From: an uncultured Bacteroidales bacterium
Lineage (GTDB): Bacteria > Bacteroidota > Bacteroidia > Bacteroidales > UBA932
Reading direction: 5' to 3'
Length of the DNA stretch: 64,000 bases
Assembly: GCA_944326325.1 (NCBI GenBank)
Contig: CALVDQ010000010.1
Span: 29,696-93,695 of the forward strand
Shown: positions 19,604 to 28,429 of the stretch, one piece after another
Position numbering within the stretch: position 1 is the first letter of the stretch
Layout of the letters: each line of letters begins with the position of its first letter
The notes under the pieces: model-generated
Database searches by the model: none
What the model saw: the letters and a program-made list of their open reading frames with translations, nothing else
What the model was told of the DNA's origin: nothing
Program-made: the position numbers and the translations under genes

Positions 19604-20606
19604 GAACAGCAGAAATGTATTTCCTGCCCTGCCAGGTATCTCTGGCTTCGAGGCGGCTGTCAAGCATCCTGAGAAGTTCGAAGTTGCGTACAAGCCCCCA
19701 CGGGGTATCGTTGACAAATCGGGGCGGGACCTCTCCGGCGATGCGTTCTATATAGAGGTCAGGACGCAGGAGTTCGAGGATATCGATGATGAAGTCGAGA
19801 TATCCGTCCAGTCCGGGACGGAAAAACTCCCCGGGGTTTCCTGCAAATTCCCGCTCCATTGCCGTTCCCTTAACTATCTGAAGCTGATGGAACTTGACAC
19901 TGCGCAGCGGAAGGGAATTGATGGTGTCAGTCTGTATGAGGAGCATTTCCCGGGTCTCTCCGGGCAGGCCGAGTATGAAATGCGCCCCTGTATCCAGCCC
20001 CCTTTCCGCCGTCATCCTGACAGCTTCCGCGGCACAGGAAAAATCGTGGCCGCGGTTTATCCTTTTCAGGGTCGTGTCATAACAGGACTCTATGCCGTAT
20101 TCAACGGTCACGACCGGAGCCCGGAGTTCCTTTTCCCCGACCGTACGGGTCCAGTGCGTGTCGGGGAGCAATGTGCCGCTCCGGATATCGGCGATCATAT
20201 CCAGCTTGCGCGCATCCACGCAGTCCGGCCTGGTACCTATCACGATACCGACTACCGAAGGATGGGACAAGGCTTCGAGATACAGTTCCCGGAGTTTTCC
20301 GATATCGGCGTAAGTATTTGAATAGGACTGGAAATAGGCAAGATAATGTCCTGCTTTGCGGTATCTTGCCTTGTGAAACTCTATGCCTTCATCAATCTGC
20401 TGCCGCAAGGTTTTCCCGGGGACACTGTATCCGGGATGAAAGGCGGCATTGTCGCAGTACGTGCAGCCGCCGGTACCGAGCGTGCCGTCCCGGTTGGGAC
20501 AGGTGAAGCCGGCGTCTATCACGATCTTCTGCAGACGTTCGCCGTAGACCCTGCGGTAATAGCCTACGAATGAATTGTATCTTTTACCTTCGATGAAACT
20601 GAACAT
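19599..20606 (-). CDS. TIGR01212-family radical SAM protein (YhcC-like)
   Basis: 335 residues. The [4Fe-4S]/SAM cluster motif is the atypical CxxxxxxxxxxxCxxC: C36 in TCPNRDG, then C48 and C51 in GGCTYC. Other family features are YFQSYSNTYADI, VVGIVIGTRPDCVD and HFILGLPGETREMLL. This family is related to the elongator Elp3-like radical SAM proteins. The E. coli homologue YhcC has no firmly established reaction, so only the enzyme class can be stated. The gene ends 48 bases before guaB in the same orientation and is divergent from the B12 riboswitch. Confidence 0.92.
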   Translation of the reverse strand: MFSFIEGKRYNSFVGYYRRVYGERLQKIVIDAGFTCPNRDGTLGTGGCTYCDNAAFHPGYSVPGKTLRQQIDEGIEFHKARYRKAGHYLAYFQSYSNTYADIGKLRELYLEALSHPSVVGIVIGTRPDCVDARKLDMIADIRSGTLLPDTHWTRTVGEKELRAPVVTVEYGIESCYDTTLKRINRGHDFSCAAEAVRMTAERGLDTGAHFILGLPGETREMLLIQTDTINSLPLRSVKFHQLQIVKGTAMEREFAGNPGEFFRPGLDGYLDFIIDILELLRPDLYIERIAGEVPPRFVNDTPWGLVRNFELLRMLDSRLEARDTWQGRKYISAVP

Positions 20607-20651
20607 GGATCCCTATGTTGCCAGGACAAGTCCTGCCTGCGTATGCGGCGC

Positions 20652-20684
20652 CAAAGTTACCTCTTTTTCAAATATAATCACAAT
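20652..20684 (-). promoter_or_regulatory. candidate promoter for the radical SAM gene
   Basis: On the minus strand TAACTTTG (20659-20652) is preceded after 21 bases by ATTG (20684-20681). A second -7-like box, TATATTTG (20676-20669), lies just upstream without a well-spaced -33. Which one is used cannot be decided by eye. Confidence 0.4.
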
Positions 20685-20761
20685 GCAAAACAAACGATCC
20701 GAAAAGTATTTTTCCGAGAAATTTCAGGAAAATCCGTACCGGAAAGACGGATAAAATAATT

Positions 20762-20793
20762 TTTGAAAAATTTCAAAACAGATTATAAATTTG
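20762..20793 (+). promoter_or_regulatory. Bacteroidota-type promoter of the B12 uptake operon
   Basis: TTTG at 20762-20765, a 20-base spacer, then TAAATTTG at 20786-20793 is a full match to the Bacteroidota -33/-7 consensus. It ends about ten bases before the riboswitch aptamer begins, so the transcript would start with the aptamer. Confidence 0.8.
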
Positions 20794-20799
20794 CAGCGC

Positions 20800-20965
20800 A
20801 GTCCGGTGCCGCCGCTTGCGGCCTAACAGGGAATCCGGTGAGAATCCGGAACAATACCCGTTGCTGTATTTCCCATATCCGCCCGTAAAGGCGGGGTCTT
20901 GCGCATCATGCCACTGCCTCAGGCGGGAAGGCGCGGAAGACGGGATAAGCCAGAAGACCTGCCGG
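20800..20965 (+). ncRNA. cobalamin (adenosylcobalamin-type) riboswitch aptamer
   Basis: The B12-box elements appear in canonical order: GGTGCC (20805-20810), TAACAGGGAATCCGGTGAGA with the matching ATCCGGA (from 20824), CCCGTTGCTGTA, CCACTGCC, GGGAAGGCG, then the 3' core AAGCCAGAAGACCTGCC ending near 20963. This RNA binds cobalamin and shuts off downstream expression when the vitamin is abundant. The genes that follow encode a TonB-dependent receptor, a BtuG-like lipoprotein and a BtuFCD transporter, exactly the expected regulon. Confidence 0.95.
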
Positions 20966-21013
20966 AATGCGTATACGCAAGGCACTGCGGGATTACGGTC
21001 GCCTCATGCGTAC

Positions 21014-21049
21014 CGGGAAAGACATCCGTTCCAAACCGCGTCTTTCCCG
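21014..21049 (+). promoter_or_regulatory. btuB: riboswitch expression-platform hairpin
   Basis: CGGGAAAGAC (21014-21023) and GTCTTTCCCG (21040-21049) form a perfect 10-bp stem with a 16-base loop. It lies between the aptamer and the btuB start at 21093. There is no run of T after the stem, so translational control or anti-pairing is likelier than intrinsic termination. A perfect 12-base palindrome, TGCGTATACGCA, at 20968-20979 directly follows the aptamer and could be part of the switching region. Confidence 0.55.
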
Positions 21050-21092
21050 ATATGCCTTATGCCGTCCGTATATCCCCCGTCAAGTTGAACTT

Positions 21093-23021
21093 ATGGGATA
21101 TACAGCAAGCCTCATATCTGCGATACTTCTCCTGACCGCACACGGAAATGATGCGGTCAGGGATTCCATAGTCTCATCCCAGGTCGTTTCGTTCGCCGGC
21201 ACGCCGGACATCAGGACAATCGGGGAAAGCACGATTTCGCACCTGTCCGCAAGCTCCGCCGCCGACGTGCTCCGTTACTCGTCTTCCCTCCAGCTAAAGG
21301 ACTATGGAGGACTCGGAGGACTGAAAACCGTGAATGTCAGATCATTAGGATCTCAGCACACATCGGTGTTCATAGACGGGATAAAGGTGAACAATGCCCA
21401 GAACGGACAGGTGGACCTCGGAAGATACTCTGCCGATGACCTGCAGTCCGTCACGCTGTATTCATCCGGACCGTCATCGCTGCTCGCCTCGGCATCGGAA
21501 CTTTCAGCCGGATCGGTAGTGATGCTGACCACAAGGCTGCCGGACTTCTCAAGGACTTCCGGACTGGACGCCAACCTGTCCTATGGCTCGTTCATATCTC
21601 CGGCCGTCCACTGCTCATATTCCAGACGGCTTTCCGGGAAGACATACCTCAAGGTTCTCGGAGACATCAGGTCGACCGCCGGGAACTATCCTTTTTCATA
21701 CACCAACGCATACGGTGCCGACACGACGGAGACGAGGAAGAACTCCGACCTGTTTTCATATCACCTGGAGTCCGCTTTCCATTACTCGGACGCCCCTCAC
21801 TCGTTTTCCGCGAAAGCATACTGGTACTCCTCGGCCAGAGGGCTTCCGGGGCCTGTAATCCGGCAGTCGGGACAGATAAGGAACGGGGACAGGCAGTGGG
21901 ACAGGAATCTGTTCGTCCAGGGCAGGTATTCCTTCATAAAGCCGGACTACGGGGCCAGGATACAGGCGAAATACTCGGACGACTACTGCAGGTATCTCCA
22001 GGACACCACAGGGAACCAGTCCGTCCAGTACCTCAACCTGCATTACAGGCAGAAGGATGCGTACCTGTCACTGTCATCGTTCTACAGACATGGGGGATTC
22101 GCCGTCTCCGCCGCATGGGACGGGGAGTTCACCTGTCTTTCCACAGATGTCCCGCAGTTCAGTCCGGTACACCGCTTCTCCTCGCTTCTGTCCCTCCGCG
22201 CAGACTACAGTCTCGGAAATTTTTCAGTATCCGGTTCGGCGGTCTACAACCACACTGACGGGAATTCCTCCAAAGCCTTCGACAAGGTCTCCCCGTTCAT
22301 ATCGGTACAATACGCCCTGTCCCCGTTCAGGTTCCAGCTGTGGTACAAGAACTCGTCCAGGCTGCCGACATTCAACGAACTTTATTATTCAGCCTCCCCT
22401 GTCCTGGACTCCGCACTTGAACCGGAGACCGCAGACCAGTATAATTTCACGGTATCACGGTCCATTTCATCAGGAATCATCGCCGGGTCGGTCTCGCTCT
22501 CCCTCTGGTACAACAGGGTCCGGAACAAGATAGTAGGCATTCCCGCCGCCAACCAGTTCAAATGGTCGGTACTTAACTACGGTCTTGTCAAGGCCTGCGG
22601 ACTCTCCTTCAGCATAGACAACACCGTCAGATTCAGGAAAGACCTCCTGCTGTCCCTCCTTTTCAACTATGATTTCAATGTATCGGAAGACTTCACCGAC
22701 CCGTCCTCACAATGGTACAAGGGACTGATCCCATATTCTCCGCTGCACTCCATATCCTCCACGGTTTCCCTCGACTACAGGAAATGGGCCTTTGCCGTAA
22801 ACTGCATCTACAATTCCGCCAGATACAGGTCCGTAGCCAACACAGCCGCCAACAGGCTAAAGGCCTACCTCAACTGCGACATTACAGTCTCACGGACTGT
22901 AACCTCATGGCTCAGGGCAAAGGTGGAACTGAACAACGTATTCGGCACCAGGTACGAAATAGTGTCAAGATACCCGCTTCCGGGATTCAATTTCAGGGCG
23001 GGACTGATTTTCAAAATATAA
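21093..23021 (+). CDS. btuB: BtuB-type TonB-dependent vitamin B12 receptor
   Basis: 642 residues from the ATG at 21093. The frame is open further upstream, but that stretch is the riboswitch leader, and MGYTASLISAILLLTAHG begins the signal sequence. The plug has ASSAADVLRYSSSLQLKDYGGLGG, TVNVRSLGSQHTSVFIDGIKVNNAQNGQVDL and SVTLYSSGP, typical of BtuB rather than SusC; no carboxypeptidase-D-like domain is present. The barrel ends in ...GFNFRAGLIFKI. The cobalamin riboswitch immediately upstream and the BtuG/BtuFCD genes downstream fix its substrate as corrinoids. It is followed 5 bases later by btuG. Confidence 0.93.
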   Translation: MGYTASLISAILLLTAHGNDAVRDSIVSSQVVSFAGTPDIRTIGESTISHLSASSAADVLRYSSSLQLKDYGGLGGLKTVNVRSLGSQHTSVFIDGIKVNNAQNGQVDLGRYSADDLQSVTLYSSGPSSLLASASELSAGSVVMLTTRLPDFSRTSGLDANLSYGSFISPAVHCSYSRRLSGKTYLKVLGDIRSTAGNYPFSYTNAYGADTTETRKNSDLFSYHLESAFHYSDAPHSFSAKAYWYSSARGLPGPVIRQSGQIRNGDRQWDRNLFVQGRYSFIKPDYGARIQAKYSDDYCRYLQDTTGNQSVQYLNLHYRQKDAYLSLSSFYRHGGFAVSAAWDGEFTCLSTDVPQFSPVHRFSSLLSLRADYSLGNFSVSGSAVYNHTDGNSSKAFDKVSPFISVQYALSPFRFQLWYKNSSRLPTFNELYYSASPVLDSALEPETADQYNFTVSRSISSGIIAGSVSLSLWYNRVRNKIVGIPAANQFKWSVLNYGLVKACGLSFSIDNTVRFRKDLLLSLLFNYDFNVSEDFTDPSSQWYKGLIPYSPLHSISSTVSLDYRKWAFAVNCIYNSARYRSVANTAANRLKAYLNCDITVSRTVTSWLRAKVELNNVFGTRYEIVSRYPLPGFNFRAGLIFKI

Positions 23022-23026
23022 ATATT

Positions 23027-24175
23027 ATGGTCAAATTCATTCATCCGGCCTTAAAGGCTGCAGGATTTTACGTAAAAGCCTCCGGACTTCCCGTGATGCT
23101 CGTCCTTTTTACAGCATCAGTCCTTTGCTCATGCACCAAGGACAAAGACCTGACGGACACCGGCATCGTACCGGTGGAATCGGGGGAAGTATCAGGATTC
23201 TATATCCTTAACCAGGGGGGATACGGCTCAAACAACGCCACTCTCGACTATGTGGACCTTGCCACGGGACAGTATCACGCCGGCTATTTCGAATCCCGGA
23301 ACCCTGACATGGCATACGGACTCGGGGATACGGGGAACGACATCTTCATTTCCGACGGACTGCTTTTCATTATCATGAACGGTTCCGGCATAGTGGAGAT
23401 AGCCTCTGCCGATGATGCAAAGCATATCGCGCAGGTAAGCGTGCCGAACTGCCGATACGGGACCGTGTCGGACGGCTACCTGTACGTAACCTCCTTCGCC
23501 TCCGACGGGACCCTCTACAAAATCTCCCTGGCAGACTACAAGATTACAGCTACATTGAAGACAGGATACGAACCGGAACAGCTGCTCTGCCTCGACGGCT
23601 TCCTGTACATCCTGAACTCGGGAGGCTACCATTCCCCGGACTATGACGACACGATAACTGTCGTGGACCTCTCCGGATTCTCCGTAGACAGGACAGTTGA
23701 CACAGGATACAGGAACCTGTACAAGATACTGTATGCCGACGGCACCATATACGTGACCTCCAGGGGCGACTACAATACAGATCCCGGAGCTGTATTCATA
23801 TTTGACCCGGAAACGGACGGCATCACCCCAGTACTTGACAAGCCGGTCTCGAACTGGAGTCATTTCAACGGCACTGTCTATACCCAGTCCACAATATATG
23901 ACGATTCCTGGAACGAGACACCGATGTTCGGCAAGATAACCGGCGGCACATTTTCAGAATCGGGAATTCCCGGACTTTCCGGAATCCCGTTGAAATCATG
24001 CTATTGTTTCGATGTAAACCCGGCCACGGGTGATTTCGTAATATCTGATGCCGGAGACTACACGGCCGAAGGTACGGTATATTACTTCAATGCTGACGGA
24101 TCCCTTGCCTGGAGCCATACGGCAGGTGTCGCACCGGCAAAGGTATGCTGGATCCTCAAAAAGGACAATATATAA
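23027..24175 (+). CDS. btuG: BtuG-like surface B12-binding beta-propeller lipoprotein
   Basis: 382 residues. A long N-terminal signal ends at LCSC with Cys36 as the probable lipidated residue. The mature protein is a beta-propeller (DUF5074/YncE-like) built of repeated blades with motifs such as FYILNQGGYGSNNATLDYVD, GTVSDGYLYVTSF, EQLLCLDGFLYILNSGGY and KILYADGTIYVTSRGDY. In Bacteroides thetaiotaomicron, BtuG is a seven-bladed propeller lipoprotein that captures cobalamin at the surface with very high affinity and docks on BtuB. Position directly after btuB under the B12 riboswitch, together with the fold, supports the same role here. Its stop codon overlaps the btuF start by one base. Confidence 0.85.
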   Translation: MVKFIHPALKAAGFYVKASGLPVMLVLFTASVLCSCTKDKDLTDTGIVPVESGEVSGFYILNQGGYGSNNATLDYVDLATGQYHAGYFESRNPDMAYGLGDTGNDIFISDGLLFIIMNGSGIVEIASADDAKHIAQVSVPNCRYGTVSDGYLYVTSFASDGTLYKISLADYKITATLKTGYEPEQLLCLDGFLYILNSGGYHSPDYDDTITVVDLSGFSVDRTVDTGYRNLYKILYADGTIYVTSRGDYNTDPGAVFIFDPETDGITPVLDKPVSNWSHFNGTVYTQSTIYDDSWNETPMFGKITGGTFSESGIPGLSGIPLKSCYCFDVNPATGDFVISDAGDYTAEGTVYYFNADGSLAWSHTAGVAPAKVCWILKKDNI

Positions 24176-25410
24176 TGGACGTGTTTAAAGGCATGCAGGC
24201 CGTAGTCGTCTGCACATTCCTCCTTGCAGCGGCTGCAGGTTGCGGCAGGAGTGCGCAGACGGATGTTTTCGACACGATATATTATGAGCCTGAATATGCG
24301 GAAGGATTCGAGATTGCCGGGATGCGGGACTCCCTCAGCAGGGTTCTGAGGACAGTGCATTCCTGGCAGGGAGACGACGGGGCAGCGACAGAGATCTTCA
24401 TTGCACGCGGTGGTGAAAGGCCGCCCGAGAGCTTCACGGGACAGGTCATGGAAGGAAGTGCGGAAAGGGTCGTCGCGATGTCTTCTTCACACATAGCGAT
24501 GATAGACCTTGTGGGCGAGACAGCACGCGTCAAAGCCGTTTCCGGACTGGAATTCGTCAGCAACAGCCATATCCGGGAACACAGTGGAGAGATAGCCGAC
24601 ATAGGCAGCGAAGCCGATGCGGACTTCGAGAAACTGGCCGCGGTCCGTCCAGATGTGGTACTGCTCTACGGAATAACCTCCTCCAGCCCCATGGAAGGCC
24701 GGCTCCGGGAGCTCGGGATACCGTTCGTCTACATAGGGGAATACCTGGAAAAGATACCGCTGGGACGGGCTGAATGGATGGTCGCGATAGCCGAGATACT
24801 CGGATGCAGGGAGAAGGGAGAGGCAGAATTCGGAAAGATAAAGGAGAGGTATGACTCCCTCGCTGGATTCATGCGGCAATACCTTGCCGGGACGGAAGGA
24901 GGCGTGCGGACCAGGCCAACGGTGATGCTTAACGCGCCATACGGGGATATATGGTATATGCCGCCGGCAGAATCGGCTATGGCAAAGCTGATAAAGGATG
25001 CGGGGGCGGAGTACATCTACCGTGGGAACCATACGGACAAAAGTCTGCCCATAGACTTCGAAAAGGCCTTCCTGCTTGTGTCGGAGGCGGATTTCTGGCT
25101 GAATCCGGGACAGTTTGCCACTATCAGGGAACTGACAGGGAGATATCCCGAATTCGCAGAGACAGGATGTGTCCTTGAAAAAAAAGTGTACAACTGCAAC
25201 AGGAGGGTCAACTCCGGCGGAGGGAACGATTTCTGGGAATCCGGCCCGGCAAGGCCTGACCTTGTCCTCGGGGACCTGATGAAGATCTTCCATCCGGAAC
25301 TGGCCTGCATGGAAAAGACTGGCCTGGAGAGCGGTCCGGAGAGAAACGGAAACGGGACAGACAGCCCGGACGGGGACAACGGGCTGTACTATTACATGAA
25401 ACTGGAATAA
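24175..25410 (+). CDS. btuF: BtuF-like cobalamin-binding ABC transporter substrate-binding lipoprotein
   Basis: 411 residues from the ATG at 24175, whose A is the last base of the btuG stop (TAATG). The lipobox LAAAAGC gives Cys23. The class III periplasmic-binding core begins RVVAMSSSHIAMIDLVGETARVKAVSG, continues with DADFEKLAAVRPDVVLLYGI and IPFVYIGEYLEKIPLGRAEW, and ends near the C-lobe segment YNCNRRVNSGGGNDFWESGPARPDLVLGDL. Such proteins bind cobalamin or siderophores; the riboswitch and btuB/btuG make cobalamin the ligand. An acidic Gly/Asp-rich tail of about 30 residues follows the fold. btuC follows after a 22-base gap. Confidence 0.88.
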   Translation: MDVFKGMQAVVVCTFLLAAAAGCGRSAQTDVFDTIYYEPEYAEGFEIAGMRDSLSRVLRTVHSWQGDDGAATEIFIARGGERPPESFTGQVMEGSAERVVAMSSSHIAMIDLVGETARVKAVSGLEFVSNSHIREHSGEIADIGSEADADFEKLAAVRPDVVLLYGITSSSPMEGRLRELGIPFVYIGEYLEKIPLGRAEWMVAIAEILGCREKGEAEFGKIKERYDSLAGFMRQYLAGTEGGVRTRPTVMLNAPYGDIWYMPPAESAMAKLIKDAGAEYIYRGNHTDKSLPIDFEKAFLLVSEADFWLNPGQFATIRELTGRYPEFAETGCVLEKKVYNCNRRVNSGGGNDFWESGPARPDLVLGDLMKIFHPELACMEKTGLESGPERNGNGTDSPDGDNGLYYYMKLE

Positions 25411-25432
25411 CAAGTGAAAAGATTTGCCAGCC

Positions 25433-26446
25433 ATGAGAATGAAACCTGGAATATTGTGGACCTGCGGGATATTCCTGCTTGCCGCACTCTTTGCGGCTGA
25501 CATAATGACCGGAAGCGCGGGGATACCTCCGGAAGAGGTGTGGAAGGCTCTCTCCGGAGGCGGCACCGAAGACCAGACACGGCTGATAGTGACCGGTATA
25601 AGGCTCCCGAAGGCGCTTACCGCCCTGCTCGCCGGGGCAGCGGTATCTGTCAGCGGACTGCTGATGCAGACACTGTTCCGCAATCCACTTGCAGGCCCGT
25701 ATGTGCTCGGAATAAGTTCCGGAGCCTCTCTCGGGGCTGCCTTGTGCGTACTCGGCGTCTCCTCGTCCATGGCCATAAGGGATTCTCTACTCGGATCATT
25801 CGGCATAGCCGGGGCCGCCTGGGCCGGAGCTGCGGCTGTTCTTCTGATAATAGCTGCAGCCAGCCGGAAAATAGGGGACATCACCGTCATCCTGATACTG
25901 GGAATGATGTTCGGGGCCGGAATCGACGCATTTGTGCAGATACTGCAGTACCTGAGCGACGAGCAGTCACTTAAAGCCTATATCGTATGGACGATGGGGT
26001 CGCTCGGCAATGTCTCCGGGACGAGGCTCTGCATACTCGCGGCGGCAGCTGTCTGCGGAACAGCCGTCACGGCCGTCTCGTCAAAGTCCCTGGATCTGAT
26101 GCTTCTCGGTGAAAGCTATGCCGTCACATCAGGAGTGGATATCCGTAAGACACGGATGCTGGTATTCCTTGCAACCGTACTTCTGGCAGGTACCGTCACG
26201 GCATTCTGCGGCCCTCTCGGCTTCGTCGGGCTTGCAGTGCCGCACATCGCCCGGCTGCTGGCAAGGACTGCCGGCCACAAGGTCCTGGTCCCGGCCACAG
26301 CCCTTTGCGGAGGGATACTCATGCTCGGCTGCGACATGATAGCGAAATCAACGGCCATCCCGATAAATGCCGTCACTTCCCTGTGCGGAGTGCCTGTAGT
26401 CGTGTGGGTGGTCATGAAGAACAGGAAGTCCTGGAAGCAGAGGTAG
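25433..26446 (+). CDS. btuC: FecCD/BtuC-type ABC permease
   Basis: 337 residues from the ATG at 25433. A TTG at 25424 could add three residues, and another ATG lies at 25439. The sequence has about ten membrane helices. It carries the family signature: RLPKALTALLAGAAVSVSGLLMQTLFRNPLAGPYVLGISSGASLGAAL early, and GFVGLAVPHIARLLA near residue 265, the EAA-like coupling helix of BtuC/FecD that contacts the ATPase. It forms the inner-membrane pore through which B12 delivered by BtuF passes. Gene order btuF-btuC-btuD with short gaps indicates a single transcript. Confidence 0.93.
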   Translation: MRMKPGILWTCGIFLLAALFAADIMTGSAGIPPEEVWKALSGGGTEDQTRLIVTGIRLPKALTALLAGAAVSVSGLLMQTLFRNPLAGPYVLGISSGASLGAALCVLGVSSSMAIRDSLLGSFGIAGAAWAGAAAVLLIIAAASRKIGDITVILILGMMFGAGIDAFVQILQYLSDEQSLKAYIVWTMGSLGNVSGTRLCILAAAAVCGTAVTAVSSKSLDLMLLGESYAVTSGVDIRKTRMLVFLATVLLAGTVTAFCGPLGFVGLAVPHIARLLARTAGHKVLVPATALCGGILMLGCDMIAKSTAIPINAVTSLCGVPVVVWVVMKNRKSWKQR

Positions 26447-26471
26447 CACAGGACATGAACCGGCTTTCAAC

Positions 26472-27200
26472 ATGATAGAGATAAAGGACATTACACTCGG
26501 GTATGGCAGGAAAATCCTGCTGGAGAACATTTCGGCAAAGTTCGGCAAGGGCGAACTGACAGCATTGCTCGGCCGCAACGGAAGCGGGAAAAGCACACTC
26601 ATAAGGACATTGGCCGGGCTGCAGAAACCATACACTGTGGAAGGAAGGACGAAAGGGGAAATCCTTATAGGTGGACGGGATATCAGGTCGCTCTCCCGGG
26701 AGGAAGCGGCCCGGACGGTATCCTTCGTCGGGACAGAGCGCATCCTCGTACCGGACCTGAAAGGCAGGGAACTCGTGGCTATGGGGCGAGCCCCGTGGAC
26801 CGGATGGACAGGCAGGCCAGGGGCGAAGGACGAGGAGATGACCGACAGGGCTATAGAGCTTGTCGGGATGCAGGACTACGCGATGACGGACATAGCGGAA
26901 ATGTCCGACGGGGAGAGGCAGAAGATCATGATCGCCAGGGCCCTCGCCCAGGACACGCCGGTAATGCTCCTTGACGAGCCGACGGCTTTCCTGGATGTCC
27001 CCGGCAAGCACCAGACCGTCTCGATTCTGAGGAAAGCGGCTTCAGAAGAGGGGAAATGCGTGATTTTCTCCACACACGACGTGGAGACAGCAGTCAGATC
27101 CGCCGACAAGGTTCTGCTGGCAGACGGCCGCAGGGTCATCCTGCTCCGGTGCGGCGTAGATCCGGTGATGGATGAAATCCGGCGTGTATTCGGGATATGA
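26472..27200 (+). CDS. btuD: BtuD-type ABC transporter ATPase
   Basis: 242 residues. Walker A is GRNGSGKST (34-42). The Q-loop region and the signature MSDGERQKIMIARALAQD follow, the latter with MSDGE replacing the usual LSGGE, as is common in Bacteroidota FecE/BtuD proteins. Walker B is VMLLDEPTAFLD, and the switch His is in VIFSTHDVETAV. It powers BtuC. Its stop is 52 bases from the convergent end of tatC. No clear intrinsic terminator is visible between the two; the spacer holds only a short GCGC-GAA-GCGC hairpin. Confidence 0.93.
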   Translation: MIEIKDITLGYGRKILLENISAKFGKGELTALLGRNGSGKSTLIRTLAGLQKPYTVEGRTKGEILIGGRDIRSLSREEAARTVSFVGTERILVPDLKGRELVAMGRAPWTGWTGRPGAKDEEMTDRAIELVGMQDYAMTDIAEMSDGERQKIMIARALAQDTPVMLLDEPTAFLDVPGKHQTVSILRKAASEEGKCVIFSTHDVETAVRSADKVLLADGRRVILLRCGVDPVMDEIRRVFGI

Positions 27201-27252
27201 CTCCCGCTCGTTCAAACGCAGCGCGAAGCGCAGGCGTACAGCTTACACCACG

Positions 27253-28092
27253 TTATTCCGCCACGGCCGGTGCGTCAGAACGGACGATATGCACCGACAA
27301 CTCATAAAGAAGAAACAACGGCACAAACACCAGCATCAGCGAAAAAGGATCCCCGGAAGGCGTAATGATTGCTGAAAGCACGAGCAGAACGACAACAGCG
27401 TGCCTCCGGTATTTCCGGAGGAATTCCTTGTGGAGAATGCCAAGGCGGGAAAGCAGCCAGGCAAGCAGGGGCAGCTCGAAGACGATGCCCATTATGAATA
27501 TCATGCCGAGGAAGTTGTTCATGTAGGAGTTCAGGGATATCTGGTTGGAAATGGTCTGGCTGACCTGGTAGCCGGCAAGGAAGCGGAATGTGAATGGGAA
27601 GATGAGACAGTATCCAACGGCGCAGCCGAGGAAGAACATGAAGGTGCCGTAGAAGAAAGCCCGGGCGACGGATTTCTCCTCGTTCTCGAACAGGGCGGGC
27701 CTGACGAATTTCCACAGCTCATAGACAATATAGGGGAAGACAAGCACCAGGGACAGCCAGAAGGAGGTGGTGATGTGCGTCATGAACTGGGAGGCTACGT
27801 TGATGTTTATTATGTCAACGGAAAAGCCGTCATCGGAGAAGTCCGGGAAAAACGGGATGACGCGGCCGATGGCAGCGAACCATCTGTAGACGAAAAAGTC
27901 GGAGGACGCCGGCCCCAGGATAAATGTATCGAAGATGTGCGGCATCGCTATGAAACAGGCAACGACAAGCACCATCAGGACAGCTGCTATCCTGATGAGA
28001 GACCATCGCAGGACCTCGAGATGATCCCAGAATGTCATCCGGGAATCTTCCGGCACCTGGCTTTCCGTCACTGGAGTTTCCGCCTCGGACAT
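27253..28092 (-). CDS. tatC: Sec-independent protein translocase TatC
   Basis: 279 residues with six hydrophobic segments. Conserved features: FWDHLEVLRWSLIRI near the N-terminus (the TatC E-L-R motif that helps recognise the twin-arginine signal), PYIVYELWKFVRPALFENEEKSVARAF in the middle, and GIVFELPLLAWLLSRLGI in the periplasmic/TM5 region. TatC is the receptor for folded proteins with RR signal peptides. The gene follows tatA with a 6-base gap. No TatB gene is present, as expected for TatA-TatC minimal systems. Confidence 0.97.
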   Translation of the reverse strand: MSEAETPVTESQVPEDSRMTFWDHLEVLRWSLIRIAAVLMVLVVACFIAMPHIFDTFILGPASSDFFVYRWFAAIGRVIPFFPDFSDDGFSVDIININVASQFMTHITTSFWLSLVLVFPYIVYELWKFVRPALFENEEKSVARAFFYGTFMFFLGCAVGYCLIFPFTFRFLAGYQVSQTISNQISLNSYMNNFLGMIFIMGIVFELPLLAWLLSRLGILHKEFLRKYRRHAVVVLLVLSAIITPSGDPFSLMLVFVPLFLLYELSVHIVRSDAPAVAE

Positions 28093-28098
28093 CCGGAA

Positions 28099-28365
28099 CT
28101 ACTGGTTGTCTTTTGCCGTTTCAGGCTTACTGGCAGAGGATTTTGCGGGACCCTGACTTGAAGGAGCCGTAGAAGAAGTGTCCGGAGCATCAGGGTCCAG
28201 GTTCTTCTCGACCTCGTTCATCCCTTCCTTGAAACTCTTGACCCCTTTCCCGAGACCTTTCATCAGCTCTGGGATTTTCCTGCCTCCGAAGAAAAGAAGG
28301 ACGACAAGGGCTATGATCAGGATTTCACCTGCACCGATATTGCCCAAAAAAAGTAACTTTTCCAT
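28099..28365 (-). CDS. tatA: Sec-independent protein translocase TatA
   Basis: 88 residues. Layout is a short periplasmic start, one membrane helix ([15 protein letters not shown]), the [20 protein letters not shown] amphipathic helix (the invariant FG and LP/IPE hinge), and a polar Ser/Pro/Ala tail. It polymerises to make the Tat pore. It precedes tatC and has a good promoter at 28386-28417. Confidence 0.97.
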   Translation of the reverse strand: MEKLLFLGNIGAGEILIIALVVLLFFGGRKIPELMKGLGKGVKSFKEGMNEVEKNLDPDAPDTSSTAPSSQGPAKSSASKPETAKDNQ

Positions 28366-28385
28366 TATTTCATCATTGTTTTATG

Positions 28386-28417
28386 CAAATATACCAGTTT
28401 CCGGTCATTAACGCAAG
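28386..28417 (-). promoter_or_regulatory. Bacteroidota-type promoter for tatAC
   Basis: On the minus strand CTTG (28417-28414), a 20-base spacer and TATATTTG (28393-28386), 21 bases before the tatA ATG. Confidence 0.68.
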
Positions 28418-28429
28418 AGAACGGGACCC

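Noticed and set aside
20967..21092. Upstream extension of btuB to an ATG at 20967
   Set aside because: This stretch is the riboswitch 3' part and expression platform; the signal peptide begins at 21093.
24487..25890. 467-codon open frame on the minus strand
   Set aside because: Antisense to btuF and btuC, whose motifs are clear; no family features.
27201..27252. Candidate terminator between btuD and tatC
   Set aside because: Only a GCGC-GAA-GCGC mini hairpin without T-run; too weak to call.
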